A stretch of 64,000 bases of DNA from Rhodospirillales bacterium (GTDB taxonomy: Bacteria; Pseudomonadota; Alphaproteobacteria; Rhodospirillales; Shumkoniaceae), in assembly GCA_018432935.1 (NCBI GenBank), contig JAHDSF010000035.1:1-64000 (forward strand), given 5' to 3'. This document shows positions 48,548-57,558 of this stretch, piece by piece. How positions within the stretch are numbered: the first letter of the stretch is position 1; every line of letters begins with the position of its first letter. The translations under genes were made by a program, and so were the position numbers. Below the pieces are notes generated by a model, which was not told the DNA's origin, did not search any database, and was given only the letters and a program-made list of their open reading frames with translations.

Positions 48548-48766
48548 TCAGGATCGCCTCTCGGAAGGGTCTCGAGGCAGGGCGGCGCCTCGGAAGACGT
48601 GCTCGCGTGCGTGACGGGCGATCTGGGCAAGACGCACCCGCGGCGCCGGAAAACGTCCGTCCCAGCCGCGTTCGGCCTTGACGTCATCGAGGATCCGATT
48701 GGCGATCGCCTCCTTCTCATCCTCCGACAATCTGGCGACGTCGGTCCGCTCAAGCACCGTGCCCAT
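48548..48766 (-). CDS. Small conserved-looking protein, antitoxin-like
   Basis: A 72-residue charged protein beginning MGTVLERTDVARLSEDEKEAIANRILDD, then GWDGRF and LAQIARHAREHVFRGAALPRDP. The layout (helix, WD.xF, LA..A...., G....DP) resembles small antitoxin-like proteins that accompany RelE-type toxins, but no toxin gene adjoins it. GGGAGAAG precedes ATG by 5 nt, which supports translation. It lies between the helicase and pcm genes on the same strand. Confidence 0.55.
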   Translation of the reverse strand: MGTVLERTDVARLSEDEKEAIANRILDDVKAERGWDGRFPAPRVRLAQIARHAREHVFRGAALPRDPSERRS

Positions 48767-48846
48767 GGCACTTCTCCCGCATACGCACTCCCCTATTGTT
48801 GATATGGGCGGATCGGGGGCGCGATCCAGCGTCCGGAGGTTGCGGT

Positions 48847-49521
48847 TCAGTTCTTGCCTTCCACCATCGGCACGAAGGCGACCGGCAGGATGGAGGCGTC
48901 GGTCGTCTCGCCGCCCGCCCCGCGGACGATGCGGCGCAGCATCTGGGCGCGGTGGACGCGGCCGACCGGGACAACCATGCGGCCGCCGGCGGCGAGCTGG
49001 CCGACCAGGGCTTCGGGTACCCTCTCCGGCGCCGCGGTGACGATGATGGCGTCGAACGGCGCGGCATGGGGCAACCCACGCCAGCCGTCGCCGCTGCGCA
49101 CGCTGACGTTCCCGTACCCCAGCACCTTCAGCCGTTCGCCCGCGGTTCGGCCAAGCTCGGGCACCGTCTCGATCGAATGGACCTCGGCCGCGATCTCCGC
49201 CAGCACGGCGGTCTGGTAGCCGGAACCGGTGCCCACCTCCAGCACCCGGTCGTCCGGCGCCAGGTCCAGCAGGTCGGTCATCAGGGCGACGATGAACGGT
49301 TGCGATATGGTTTGGCCGTGGCCGATCGGCCGCGGCCGGTTGACGTAGGCGTACTCCCTCTCGCCGTCAGGGAAGAAGGCGTGCCGCGGCACCCGGGCCA
49401 TTGCCGCCATCACCGCGTCGCTCAGACGTGGGCGGCCGGTCCACGATGCGGTGTCGCGGGCCTCCTGTTCGATCTCCTCCAGCAGCCTCGCTTTGGCGCG
49501 GGCGATCTCGTCATCGGTCAT
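48847..49521 (-). CDS. pcm: Protein-L-isoaspartate O-methyltransferase
   Basis: A 224-residue PCMT that repairs isoaspartyl damage in proteins. It contains RVPRHAFFPDGEREYAYVNRPRPIGHGQTISQPFIVA (the substrate-binding segment), motif I VLEVGTGSGYQTAVLAEIA and motif II PFDAIIVTAAPERVP. The start MTDDEIARAK is chosen because an upstream extension to 49641 is low-complexity, and GGCGGAAAGG precedes it. It is divergent from htpG across a 135-bp gap with an RpoH-like promoter, so both may respond to protein damage. Confidence 0.94.
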   Translation of the reverse strand: MTDDEIARAKARLLEEIEQEARDTASWTGRPRLSDAVMAAMARVPRHAFFPDGEREYAYVNRPRPIGHGQTISQPFIVALMTDLLDLAPDDRVLEVGTGSGYQTAVLAEIAAEVHSIETVPELGRTAGERLKVLGYGNVSVRSGDGWRGLPHAAPFDAIIVTAAPERVPEALVGQLAAGGRMVVPVGRVHRAQMLRRIVRGAGGETTDASILPVAFVPMVEGKN

Positions 49522-49582
49522 GGCGCCTTTCCGCCCCCACAGACGCATATCGAGACCGACCCCCCGCCGTTCAATCAGATGG

Positions 49583-49611
49583 CTTGCGAGACCCCGCGAA
49601 CGGCCCATATT
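49583..49611 (+). promoter_or_regulatory. RpoH-type promoter of htpG
   Basis: CTTGCGA (49583-49589) and CCCATATT (49604-49611) are separated by 14 bp, close to the heat-shock sigma consensus CTTGAAA-N11-15-CCCCATNT. The predicted transcript starts about 40 bp before the htpG ATG. Confidence 0.7.
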
Positions 49612-49656
49612 CTGCCCGCACCCTGAACAGCCACAAATCACTGCAGGTCTTTAGGC

Positions 49657-51528
49657 ATGAGCAAGGAATCCTTCGTTTTCCAGGCCGAGGTCAGCAAGCT
49701 TCTCGATATCGTCGCGCGTTCTCTCTACAGCCACAAGGAGGTGTTCCTCCGCGAACTCGTCTCGAACGCCTCCGACGCCTGCGACCGTCTTCGCTACGAG
49801 GGCTTGACGACGCCCGCGCTGATGGAGGGGGATGCCGCCCTGCGCATCGCCATCGGCGTCGACGACAAGAAGGGAACGCTGACGGTCACCGACAACGGCA
49901 TCGGCATGAACCGCGACGACCTGGTGGGCATGCTGGGCACGATCGCCCGCTCGGGCACCCAGGCGTTCGTCGAGCGGCTCAGCGGCGACGCCGCCAAGGA
50001 TGTCGCCATGATCGGGCAGTTCGGCGTCGGCTTCTATTCGTCGTTCATGGTCGCGGACTCGGTCGAGGTGGTGACCCGCAAGGCCGGCGAGGCACAGGCC
50101 TGGCGCTGGGTCTCCGACGGCCACGGCTCGTTCACCGTCGAAGAGACGCAACGGGCGGGCCGCGGCACCACCGTCACGCTCCACCTCAATGCCGATTCCA
50201 GGGAGTTCCTGGACAAGGGGCGCCTGGAAGGCGTGATCAAGCGCTACTCCGACCACATCGCGATCCCGATCATGTTCGACGGCGACAAGGACGCCAAGCC
50301 GCTCAACCAGGCTTCCGCCCTGTGGACCCGCTCGCGCGCCGAGATCGCCGAGGACCAGTACCACGAATTCTACCGCCACGTGTCGCACGACCTCGACAGC
50401 CCCTGGATGACGCTGCACAACAGGGTCGAGGGCGTGCTGTCGTACACTAGCCTGCTGTTCATCCCGAAATCGCGCCCGTTCGATCTCTTCGATCCCGAGC
50501 GCAAGCCGCGGCTCAAGCTTTACGTGCGCCGCGTCTTCATCACCGACGACTGCGGCGAGCTTCTGCCCGGCTATCTGCGCTTTGTGCGCGGCATCGTCGA
50601 TTCCGAGGACCTGTCGCTCAACGTCAGCCGCGAGATGCTGCAACGCGATCCCAAGCTGGCCAAGATCCGCTCCGGCCTGGTCAAGCGCATCCTCGGCGAC
50701 CTCGCCAAGAAAGCGGAGAACGCGCCGGACGATTACCGGGTCTTCTGGGACGCCTTCGGCGCCGTGCTCAAGGAAGGTCTGTACGAGGACTTCGAGAACC
50801 GCGAAAGCCTGCTCGGGCTGGCACGCTTCCGCACCACCGCCGGCGACGAGCCGGTGGGCTTGGCGATGTATGTCGAGCGCATGAAGCCGGGCCAGGAGGC
50901 GATCTACTACATCACCGGCGAGGACGCCGCGGCGGTCGCCAACAGCCCTCAGCTCGAGGGCTTCAAGGCGCGCGGGGTCGAGGTCCTGCTGCTGACCGAT
51001 CCGGTCGACGAGTTCTGGGTGCCCGCGGTTGCCGCTTTCAAGGGCAAGGACTTCCGCTCGGTGACGCGGGCCGACACCGACCTCGGCGCCATCGCCAAGG
51101 ATGGGGACAAGGCCTCGGACAAGCCCGAGGAGCCGGCACCGGCCGGGATCGACGCCCTGATTGCCGCCTTCAAGCTGGCGCTCGGCAAGGCGGTTTCCGA
51201 CGTCCGGCTGTCGAAGCGACTGACCGAAAGCCCGGTCTGCCTGGTGGCCAAGGAGGGCGGCATGGACATGCGCCTGGAACGCCTGCTCAAGCGACACCAG
51301 CAGCTCGGCGACGATCTCGTGTCCGCCCCCGTGCTGGAGGTCAACCCCGACCACGCGCTGATCCGCAGGCTGGCCGGCATGGCCGAGGGCAAGGGGGGTG
51401 GCGACGCGGTTGCCGAGGCCGCCCACCTGCTGCTCGATCAGGCCCGCATCCTCGAAGGCGAGGCGGTCCCCGACCCGGTTGCCTTCGGCCGCCGTCTGAC
51501 CGCATGGCTGGAGAAGGGGCTGATCTGA
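49657..51528 (+). CDS. htpG: HtpG, Hsp90 family chaperone
   Basis: A 623-residue cytosolic Hsp90. The GHKL ATP-binding domain has ELVSNASDACDRLRYEG, ITVTDNGIGM-type TVTDNGIGMNRDDL, LGTIARSGTQAF and GQFGVGFYSSFMVAD; the middle domain has the catalytic-loop region RVFITDDCGELLPGYLRFVRGIVDSEDLSLNVSREMLQ. A short extra acidic/proline patch lies near residue 490. Length is standard for bacteria. It is probably heat induced through the RpoH-like promoter upstream. Confidence 0.97.
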   Translation: MSKESFVFQAEVSKLLDIVARSLYSHKEVFLRELVSNASDACDRLRYEGLTTPALMEGDAALRIAIGVDDKKGTLTVTDNGIGMNRDDLVGMLGTIARSGTQAFVERLSGDAAKDVAMIGQFGVGFYSSFMVADSVEVVTRKAGEAQAWRWVSDGHGSFTVEETQRAGRGTTVTLHLNADSREFLDKGRLEGVIKRYSDHIAIPIMFDGDKDAKPLNQASALWTRSRAEIAEDQYHEFYRHVSHDLDSPWMTLHNRVEGVLSYTSLLFIPKSRPFDLFDPERKPRLKLYVRRVFITDDCGELLPGYLRFVRGIVDSEDLSLNVSREMLQRDPKLAKIRSGLVKRILGDLAKKAENAPDDYRVFWDAFGAVLKEGLYEDFENRESLLGLARFRTTAGDEPVGLAMYVERMKPGQEAIYYITGEDAAAVANSPQLEGFKARGVEVLLLTDPVDEFWVPAVAAFKGKDFRSVTRADTDLGAIAKDGDKASDKPEEPAPAGIDALIAAFKLALGKAVSDVRLSKRLTESPVCLVAKEGGMDMRLERLLKRHQQLGDDLVSAPVLEVNPDHALIRRLAGMAEGKGGGDAVAEAAHLLLDQARILEGEAVPDPVAFGRRLTAWLEKGLI

Positions 51529-51611
51529 ACCCCTCGCCGGCAGGTCTGCGAAGGACGCGGCCCCAACAGAAGGTTTGCGCCGGGCGGCGGTGGCGTGGTG
51601 TAATCGCCGCC

Positions 51612-52658
51612 ATGGACACGACGTTCGTTTCGGGCACGGCCCCGCAGGCGCGGCGGCAGCGTAAGGATTTGCGTCCTCGCGACGGGGGCGGGTCGCCCGC
51701 CTACGTGGCGGTCGATCTCGGCACCAACACCTGCCGAATGCTGGTGGCGGTGCCCGACGGCCGCAGCTTCACCGTCGTCGATTCGTTCTCGCGGCCGGTG
51801 CGGCTGGGCGAAGGGCTCGAAGGCTCGGGCCAGCTAGGCGCCGGGGCGATGGAGCGGACGCTGCGGGCGCTCAAGGTGTGTGCCAACAAGCTGAAGTCGC
51901 GCCCTGTGGCGGCGATACGGGGGGTGGCGACCGAGGCTTGCCGCAAGGCGAGCAACGGGCTCGAATTCCTAGCCCGGGTCGAATCCGAAACCGGGCTCGT
52001 CCTGGCTCCGATCTCGGCCGCCGAGGAGGCACAGCTCACTCTCGAAGGGTGCGCCGCCCTGGTCGGCCCCGGCACCCCGCGGGTGCTGATGTTCGATATC
52101 GGCGGCGGCTCGACCGAGGTGACCTGGGTCGACACCACCGATGTCGGCGGTCCGCGCTTGATCGACACCATGTCGGCGCCGGTCGGCGTCGTCTCGTTCA
52201 TGGAGCGCTACGGCTACGAGCCCCTCGCCACCGCGGCGTGGCGGGCGCTCTTGGACGAGGTCGACGCCCACATTGCCCCCTTCGAAGTGCGGCACGGCAT
52301 CGCGGCGGCGCTGGCCGAAGGCCGGGCTCGCATGCTCGGTACCTCGGGGACGGTGACCACGCTGGGCGCCCTGTTCCTGGGGCTCGAGCGCTACGATCGC
52401 TCGCGGGTCGACGGCATGGAAGCGCGCTTCGACGGCCTTTCCGAGGTCGCCCGCCGGCTTGTCGCCATGAGCTTCGCCGAGCGCGTGGCGATCCCATGCA
52501 TCGGCCGCGAGCGGGCCGAGCTGGTGGTGGTCGGCTGCGCCATCCTTGAGGCGGTGCGTCGGCGCTGGCCCGCCGCGGTGCTGCGGATCGCCGACCGCGG
52601 CGTCCGCGAAGGCCTGCTGGTCCGCATGATCGCCGGCCGCACCGGCGGAGACGCGTGA
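51612..52658 (+). CDS. Ppx/GppA-type phosphatase
   Basis: A 348-residue ASKHA-fold phosphatase. The N-terminal phosphate-1 motif is [14 protein letters not shown] and the second is [14 protein letters not shown], with [16 protein letters not shown] further on. It lacks the extra C-terminal HD-like domain of long exopolyphosphatases, as is usual for the short alphaproteobacterial form, so polyphosphate or pppGpp could be the substrate. Its stop overlaps the rlmE start (TGATG). Confidence 0.9.
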   Translation: MDTTFVSGTAPQARRQRKDLRPRDGGGSPAYVAVDLGTNTCRMLVAVPDGRSFTVVDSFSRPVRLGEGLEGSGQLGAGAMERTLRALKVCANKLKSRPVAAIRGVATEACRKASNGLEFLARVESETGLVLAPISAAEEAQLTLEGCAALVGPGTPRVLMFDIGGGSTEVTWVDTTDVGGPRLIDTMSAPVGVVSFMERYGYEPLATAAWRALLDEVDAHIAPFEVRHGIAAALAEGRARMLGTSGTVTTLGALFLGLERYDRSRVDGMEARFDGLSEVARRLVAMSFAERVAIPCIGRERAELVVVGCAILEAVRRRWPAAVLRIADRGVREGLLVRMIAGRTGGDA

Positions 52659-53341
52659 TGGCCAGGGCGCAGAAGCCGACCGGCCGCCGGCTGGCAGAGC
52701 GGGTGAAGACCGCCAAGGGGCGGAAGTCGTCGTCGACCCGCTGGCTGCAGCGCCAGCTCAACGATCCCTACGTGGCCGAGGCGCGGCGCCTCGGCTACCG
52801 CTCGCGGGCCGCGTTCAAGCTGATCCAGCTCGATGATCGCTTCCATTTCCTCTCCCCGGGGAAGCGGGTGCTCGACCTCGGCGCCGCGCCGGGCGGCTGG
52901 ACCCAGGTGGCGGCCGCTCGCGTCAAGGCGCTCGACGGCCGCGGCCAGGTGGTCGCGCTCGACGTGCTCGAGATGGAACCGCTGCCCGGGGCGACCGTGC
53001 TGCTCGCCGACTTCCTCGACGAGACCACGCCCGGCCGCGTCAAGGCGGAGCTGGGCGGCCCCGTCGACGTGGTGCTGAGCGACATGGCGGCGCCGACGAC
53101 CGGCCACCCGGCGACGGATCATCTGCGCATCGTCGCCCTCTGCGAGGCGGCCTTCCTGCTGGCGGTCGAGGTGCTCGCGCCGGGCGGCGTCTTCGTCGCC
53201 AAGGTGTTCCAGGGCGGCGCCGAAGGCGAGCTGCTGGCGGCGCTGAAGCGCAGCTTCGCCTCGGTGCGCCACGCCAAGCCCCCGGCCAGTCGCTCGGAAT
53301 CGGCGGAAACCTACGTTGTGGCGACGGGTTTTCGCCCCTGA
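52658..53341 (+). CDS. rlmE: 23S rRNA (uridine-2'-O) methyltransferase
   Basis: A 227-residue RrmJ/FtsJ enzyme that methylates U2552 of 23S rRNA in assembled 50S subunits. The catalytic K-D-K-E set is present: K54 (SRAAFKLIQ), D142 (VLSDMAAP), K182 (FVAKVFQGG) and E217 ([10 protein letters not shown]). Motif I is [16 protein letters not shown]. The basic N-terminus (about 1-30) fits RNA binding. ATG 52658 was preferred to the GTG one codon earlier. It is coupled to the ppx/gppA gene. Confidence 0.96.
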   Translation: MARAQKPTGRRLAERVKTAKGRKSSSTRWLQRQLNDPYVAEARRLGYRSRAAFKLIQLDDRFHFLSPGKRVLDLGAAPGGWTQVAAARVKALDGRGQVVALDVLEMEPLPGATVLLADFLDETTPGRVKAELGGPVDVVLSDMAAPTTGHPATDHLRIVALCEAAFLLAVEVLAPGGVFVAKVFQGGAEGELLAALKRSFASVRHAKPPASRSESAETYVVATGFRP

Positions 53342-53390
53342 AGCGGCAGCGGGTCCTTGGGTGGGGGATCTGCGGTCCGGCCCTCGTGCT

Positions 53391-53436
53391 TCGACAGGCT
53401 CAGCATGAGGGCCTCATCCTGAGCTCGTCAAAGGAT
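53391..53436. repeat. Second copy of the TCGACAGGCTCA-type repeat
   Basis: TCGACAGGCTCA (53391-53402) is followed by CCTCATCCTGAG (53412-53423) and an AAAGGAT end (53430-53436), the same modules as in the repeat at 21723-21779 but in inverted order and slightly decayed. It occupies the 126-bp gap between rlmE and the convergent enolase-family gene. Confidence 0.65.
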
Positions 53437-53467
53437 CGGGCCCGGCTCGCGCTTTGTGGTCAAAAAC

Positions 53468-54604
53468 CTACTTGCTGCCGCCGGAGAAGCCGGCCCTGAC
53501 CTGTTCCGGCTTCAGTTCGCGGGACTTCAGCGCCGCCTTGTCGAAGACGATGCCGTGGCCGGGGCGTGACGGAGGCCGGCCGATGCCGTCCTTGACCGCG
53601 ATCGGCTCCGCCAGCAGGCCCAGTTCGGTGAAGCTGCCGCCGACCACGTCCTCCAGCATGAAGGCATTCTGGATCCCGCACAGAAGCTGCAGCGACAGCT
53701 CCATCATAAAGTGCGGCGCCACCCGCTTGCCGAACGCCTGCGCCAGGTGCGCGATCTTCAGCCATTCGGTAATGCCGCCGACGAAGCAGACGTCGGCCTG
53801 CACGAAATCGACGGCGTCGGCGCGCAGGTAGTCGAGCACCTGGTGGCGGGCGTACAGGCTCTCGCCCAGCGCGAGCGGCGTCCGGACGGCGCGGCGCAGG
53901 GCGGCATGGGCGGCGATGTCGCTCCACAGGAACGGCTCCTCGATCCAGCCGAGGTCGAAGCGGTCGAGCTCGGCCGCCTTCGCCAGTCCTTCCGAGGCCT
54001 CCCATTTCTGGTTGAGGTCGACCAGGATGGCGCCGCGGCGGCCGAGCCGCTTCTTGACCGCGCCGAGGCGCTCCAGGTCCTCCTCGAAGTCGTCGCGGCC
54101 GATCTTGATCTTGACCGTGCGATAGCCGCGGGCGAGGTAGTCGTCGACGCGGGCCGCGAGGTCCTCGACCCGGTCGGCGGCGGCCAGGTTGACCTCGCTG
54201 ACGTAGGAGGGGATCTCCTCGCGGGCGCCGCCCAGGAGCCGCCACAGCGGCTGCCCATAGTGCTTGCCGATCAGGTCCCAGACGGCGATGTCGACGGCGG
54301 CGATCGCCATCGTCGCCGCACCCAGGCCGAGGCGGCGCGACTGCCGCTGCAGCCGGTTCCAGATGCGCTCGTAGTCGCGGGCGTCCATGCCGACCACGAG
54401 GCCGGCCAAGTAGTCCTCGAGCAGGCTCTTCATCGCCGTGCCGCCGACGTCGACGGTGTAGGTGAAGCCGGTGCCGCAAAGCCCGCCCTCGGCGTGCAGC
54501 TCGACGATCAGGAACTCCAGGCTCTGCACCTTGTTGGTGGCGTCCTCCCAGGGGCTGGCGGGCGGCAGGCGGAGGGCGGTGACGGCGACGTGCTCGATCT
54601 TCAT
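53468..54604 (-). CDS. Mandelate racemase/muconate-lactonising-type enolase superfamily enzyme
   Basis: A 378-residue enolase-superfamily enzyme. The C-terminal barrel carries the K-x-K motif (TVKIKIG, K165/K167), metal ligands D196 (LVDLNQKW), E222 (WIEEP) and E248 (LGESLY), and a base at H298 (VAPHFMMEL). This ligand set fits the mandelate-racemase group, that is, racemisation, epimerisation or dehydration of a hydroxy- or sugar acid. No transporter or pathway gene lies beside it, so the substrate cannot be named. Start MKIEHVAV matches the capping domain. Confidence 0.9.
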   Translation of the reverse strand: MKIEHVAVTALRLPPASPWEDATNKVQSLEFLIVELHAEGGLCGTGFTYTVDVGGTAMKSLLEDYLAGLVVGMDARDYERIWNRLQRQSRRLGLGAATMAIAAVDIAVWDLIGKHYGQPLWRLLGGAREEIPSYVSEVNLAAADRVEDLAARVDDYLARGYRTVKIKIGRDDFEEDLERLGAVKKRLGRRGAILVDLNQKWEASEGLAKAAELDRFDLGWIEEPFLWSDIAAHAALRRAVRTPLALGESLYARHQVLDYLRADAVDFVQADVCFVGGITEWLKIAHLAQAFGKRVAPHFMMELSLQLLCGIQNAFMLEDVVGGSFTELGLLAEPIAVKDGIGRPPSRPGHGIVFDKAALKSRELKPEQVRAGFSGGSK

Positions 54605-54683
54605 TCCTGCGCGTCCTGATACAGGGGGGCGGACCGAGCCTAACGGCAAGAGGGCGGGGGTACAACAAGGCGGTGCCGCGGGA

Positions 54684-54712
54684 CTTGAAACCCGGTTTGC
54701 GCAGGATAGATT
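54684..54712 (+). promoter_or_regulatory. Heat-shock-type promoter of the hsp20 pair
   Basis: CTTGAAA (54684-54690) is followed after 14 bp by GATAGATT (54705-54712), the same spacing as the htpG RpoH-like promoter. It can also be read as a sigma70 promoter (TTGAAA-N16-TAGATT). Either reading places the transcript start about 90 nt before the first hsp20 ATG. Confidence 0.55.
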
Positions 54713-54718
54713 GGTTTC

Positions 54719-54813
54719 TGTCGGACGCCCGTTACGGGGTCCGACGCAACCACCGGCCCGACAGGTTGTGGGCCACGCAACATCGCATTGCTCGATTGGA
54801 GGATGTGACCATG
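54719..54813 (+). promoter_or_regulatory. ROSE-like RNA thermometer in the hsp20 leader
   Basis: Three hairpins can be drawn. The first pairs GTCGGAC (54720-54726) with GTCCGAC (54739-54745), with an inner CCCG/CGGG. The second pairs GGCCC (54755-54759) with GGGCC (54770-54774). The third pairs TCGCATTGCTC (54783-54793) with GGAGGATGTGA (98-108 of that block, 54798-54808). It buries the ribosome-binding site GGAGG with G90 bulged opposite it. The TTGCTC/GGAGGA pairing with a bulged G is the hallmark of ROSE thermometers in alphaproteobacterial small heat-shock genes. Confidence 0.7.
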
Positions 54814-55296
54814 ATGACGTACGACTTCTCTCCCCTGTTCCGGTCCGCCATCGGCTTCGACCGCATCGCCAAAATGCTGGAAGACGTCGCCGATCAGTCG
54901 GTTCCCGGGTATCCGCCCTACAACATCGAGAAGCTGAACGACGACGCCTACCGCATCACGCTGGCTGTCGCCGGCTTCGGCGAGGACGAGCTCTCGGTCG
55001 AGACCCGCGAGAACACGCTTTTGATCTCGGGTTCGAAGAAGGCCGATGAGAAGGAGACCAACTACCTGCACCGCGGCATCGCGACGCGCGACTTCGTGCG
55101 CTCGTTCCGCATTGCCGATCACGTGAAGGTCGTCGAGGCCGCCTTCGACAATGGCCTGCTGCACGTCGAGCTCGTGCGCGAACTGCCCGAAGCGATGAAG
55201 CCTCGCAAGATCGAGGTGAAGTCGGGCAAGCCCTCGGTGTTCGGCAAGGCGAAGAGCCTGCTGGGCGGGGACAAGGACCAGAAGGCCGCGGCGTAA
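54811..55296 (+). CDS. Hsp20 family small heat-shock protein (class A type)
   Basis: A 161-residue alpha-crystallin-domain chaperone of the IbpA/HspA class. It starts MMTYDFSPLFRSAIGFDRIAKML and then has YNIEKLNDDAYRITLAVAGF, with the conserved LHRGIATRDFVRSFRIADHV and the dimer loop VEAAFDNGLLHVELVRELPE. It would hold unfolding proteins during heat shock. Its ribosome-binding site sits inside a predicted ROSE hairpin. The second hsp20 follows 70 bp later, across a hairpin. Confidence 0.95.
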   Translation: MMTYDFSPLFRSAIGFDRIAKMLEDVADQSVPGYPPYNIEKLNDDAYRITLAVAGFGEDELSVETRENTLLISGSKKADEKETNYLHRGIATRDFVRSFRIADHVKVVEAAFDNGLLHVELVRELPEAMKPRKIEVKSGKPSVFGKAKSLLGGDKDQKAAA

Positions 55297-55311
55297 CGCT
55301 GCGTGCGCTCG

Positions 55312-55338
55312 GGGAGAAGGGCCGCACGCCCTTCTCCC
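55312..55338 (+). repeat. Intercistronic 11-bp hairpin between the two hsp20 genes
   Basis: GGGAGAAGGGC and GCCCTTCTCCC form a perfect 11-bp stem with a 5-nt loop. No T-tract follows, so full termination is unlikely. A processing or attenuation role that sets different levels for the two chaperones is plausible. Confidence 0.6.
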
Positions 55339-55366
55339 GTCCGATCGGGAAGAGTGGAGGTTACCC

Positions 55367-55867
55367 ATGGCATTGCGTGACTTGACCCCGTGGCGCGCCG
55401 CGACGCCGGCCCGCCGCGAAGAGAACTGGCCCCTCGGGGCGTTCCGGGATTTCGACCGGATGTTCGACGAGTTCTTCAACGGTTACGGCGATCCGGCGCC
55501 GTGGCGCGGTTCCCTGGCCCAGGCCGGGATGCTGAGCCCGTGGCTCGACGTCGCCGAGACCGACAAGGGCTACGAGATCGCGGTCGAGCTGCCCGGCATC
55601 GACGACAAAGACGTCGAGGTGACGCTGGCGGAAGGCGTCCTCACCATCAAGGGCGAGAAGAAGGCCGAGAAGGAAGAGAAGAACGGCGGACGAATCCACG
55701 TCGAGCGCTCGTTCGGCTCGTTCTGCCGCTCGCTCTCGCTGCCCGAGGACGCCGATCCCGAAAAGACCGACGCCCGCTTCGAGAAGGGCGTTCTCACAGT
55801 GACCGTCGAGAAGCGCGCCGACGTCAAGCCGGCCGCCCGCAGGATCGAGGTCAAGACCAGGAAGTAA
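55367..55867 (+). CDS. Hsp20/alpha-crystallin family protein (class C type)
   Basis: A 166-residue small heat-shock protein of a different class from its neighbour. The alpha-crystallin domain (about 50-150) has WLDVAETDKGYEIAVELPGIDDKDVEVTL, LTIKGEKKAEKEEKNGG, RSFGSFCRSLSLPEDAD and the C-terminal FEKGVLTVTVEK. The N-terminal DFDRMFDEFFNGYGDP is typical. GGAGG precedes the ATG. It probably shares the thermally controlled transcript of the upstream hsp20. Confidence 0.95.
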   Translation: MALRDLTPWRAATPARREENWPLGAFRDFDRMFDEFFNGYGDPAPWRGSLAQAGMLSPWLDVAETDKGYEIAVELPGIDDKDVEVTLAEGVLTIKGEKKAEKEEKNGGRIHVERSFGSFCRSLSLPEDADPEKTDARFEKGVLTVTVEKRADVKPAARRIEVKTRK

Positions 55868-55892
55868 GGGCCGCTCCGGCGGTCCGCACCCG

Positions 55893-55928
55893 GGGGCGGC
55901 GGGAGAGATCCTCCCGCTGCCCCTTTTT
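55893..55928 (+). terminator. Intrinsic terminator of the hsp20 pair
   Basis: A 13-bp GC-rich stem (left arm 55893-55905, right arm 55911-55923, one G/U pair, AGATC loop) is followed by five T residues (55924-55928), 26 bp after the stop codon. Confidence 0.9.
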
Positions 55929-55998
55929 GCACCTGCCACCCGCACCCCGTTCCCTTTCCCCACCGATCGGGGTGAGCTTGGACGGGACGCTGCAACGC

Positions 55999-56026
55999 TT
56001 GGCAAAATCGGAACGGAGTGTATGAT
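55999..56026 (+). promoter_or_regulatory. Sigma70-type promoter of guaB
   Basis: TTGGCA (55999-56004) and TATGAT (56021-56026) are separated by 16 bp, both one base off consensus. It starts a short leader of about 20 nt before the guaB ribosome-binding site (AAAGGATGG). Confidence 0.75.
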
Positions 56027-56042
56027 CGTGCGCCACCCTTGA

Positions 56043-57530
<1,488 letters not shown>

Positions 57531-57558
57531 CGCTGCACCCGACCCGGACCCGAGGGAG

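Noticed and set aside
54605-54810. A CIRCE (HrcA) element before hsp20
   Set aside because: No TTAGCACTC-N9-GAGTGCTAA inverted repeat is present; RpoH-like promoter plus ROSE-like hairpins explain the leader better.
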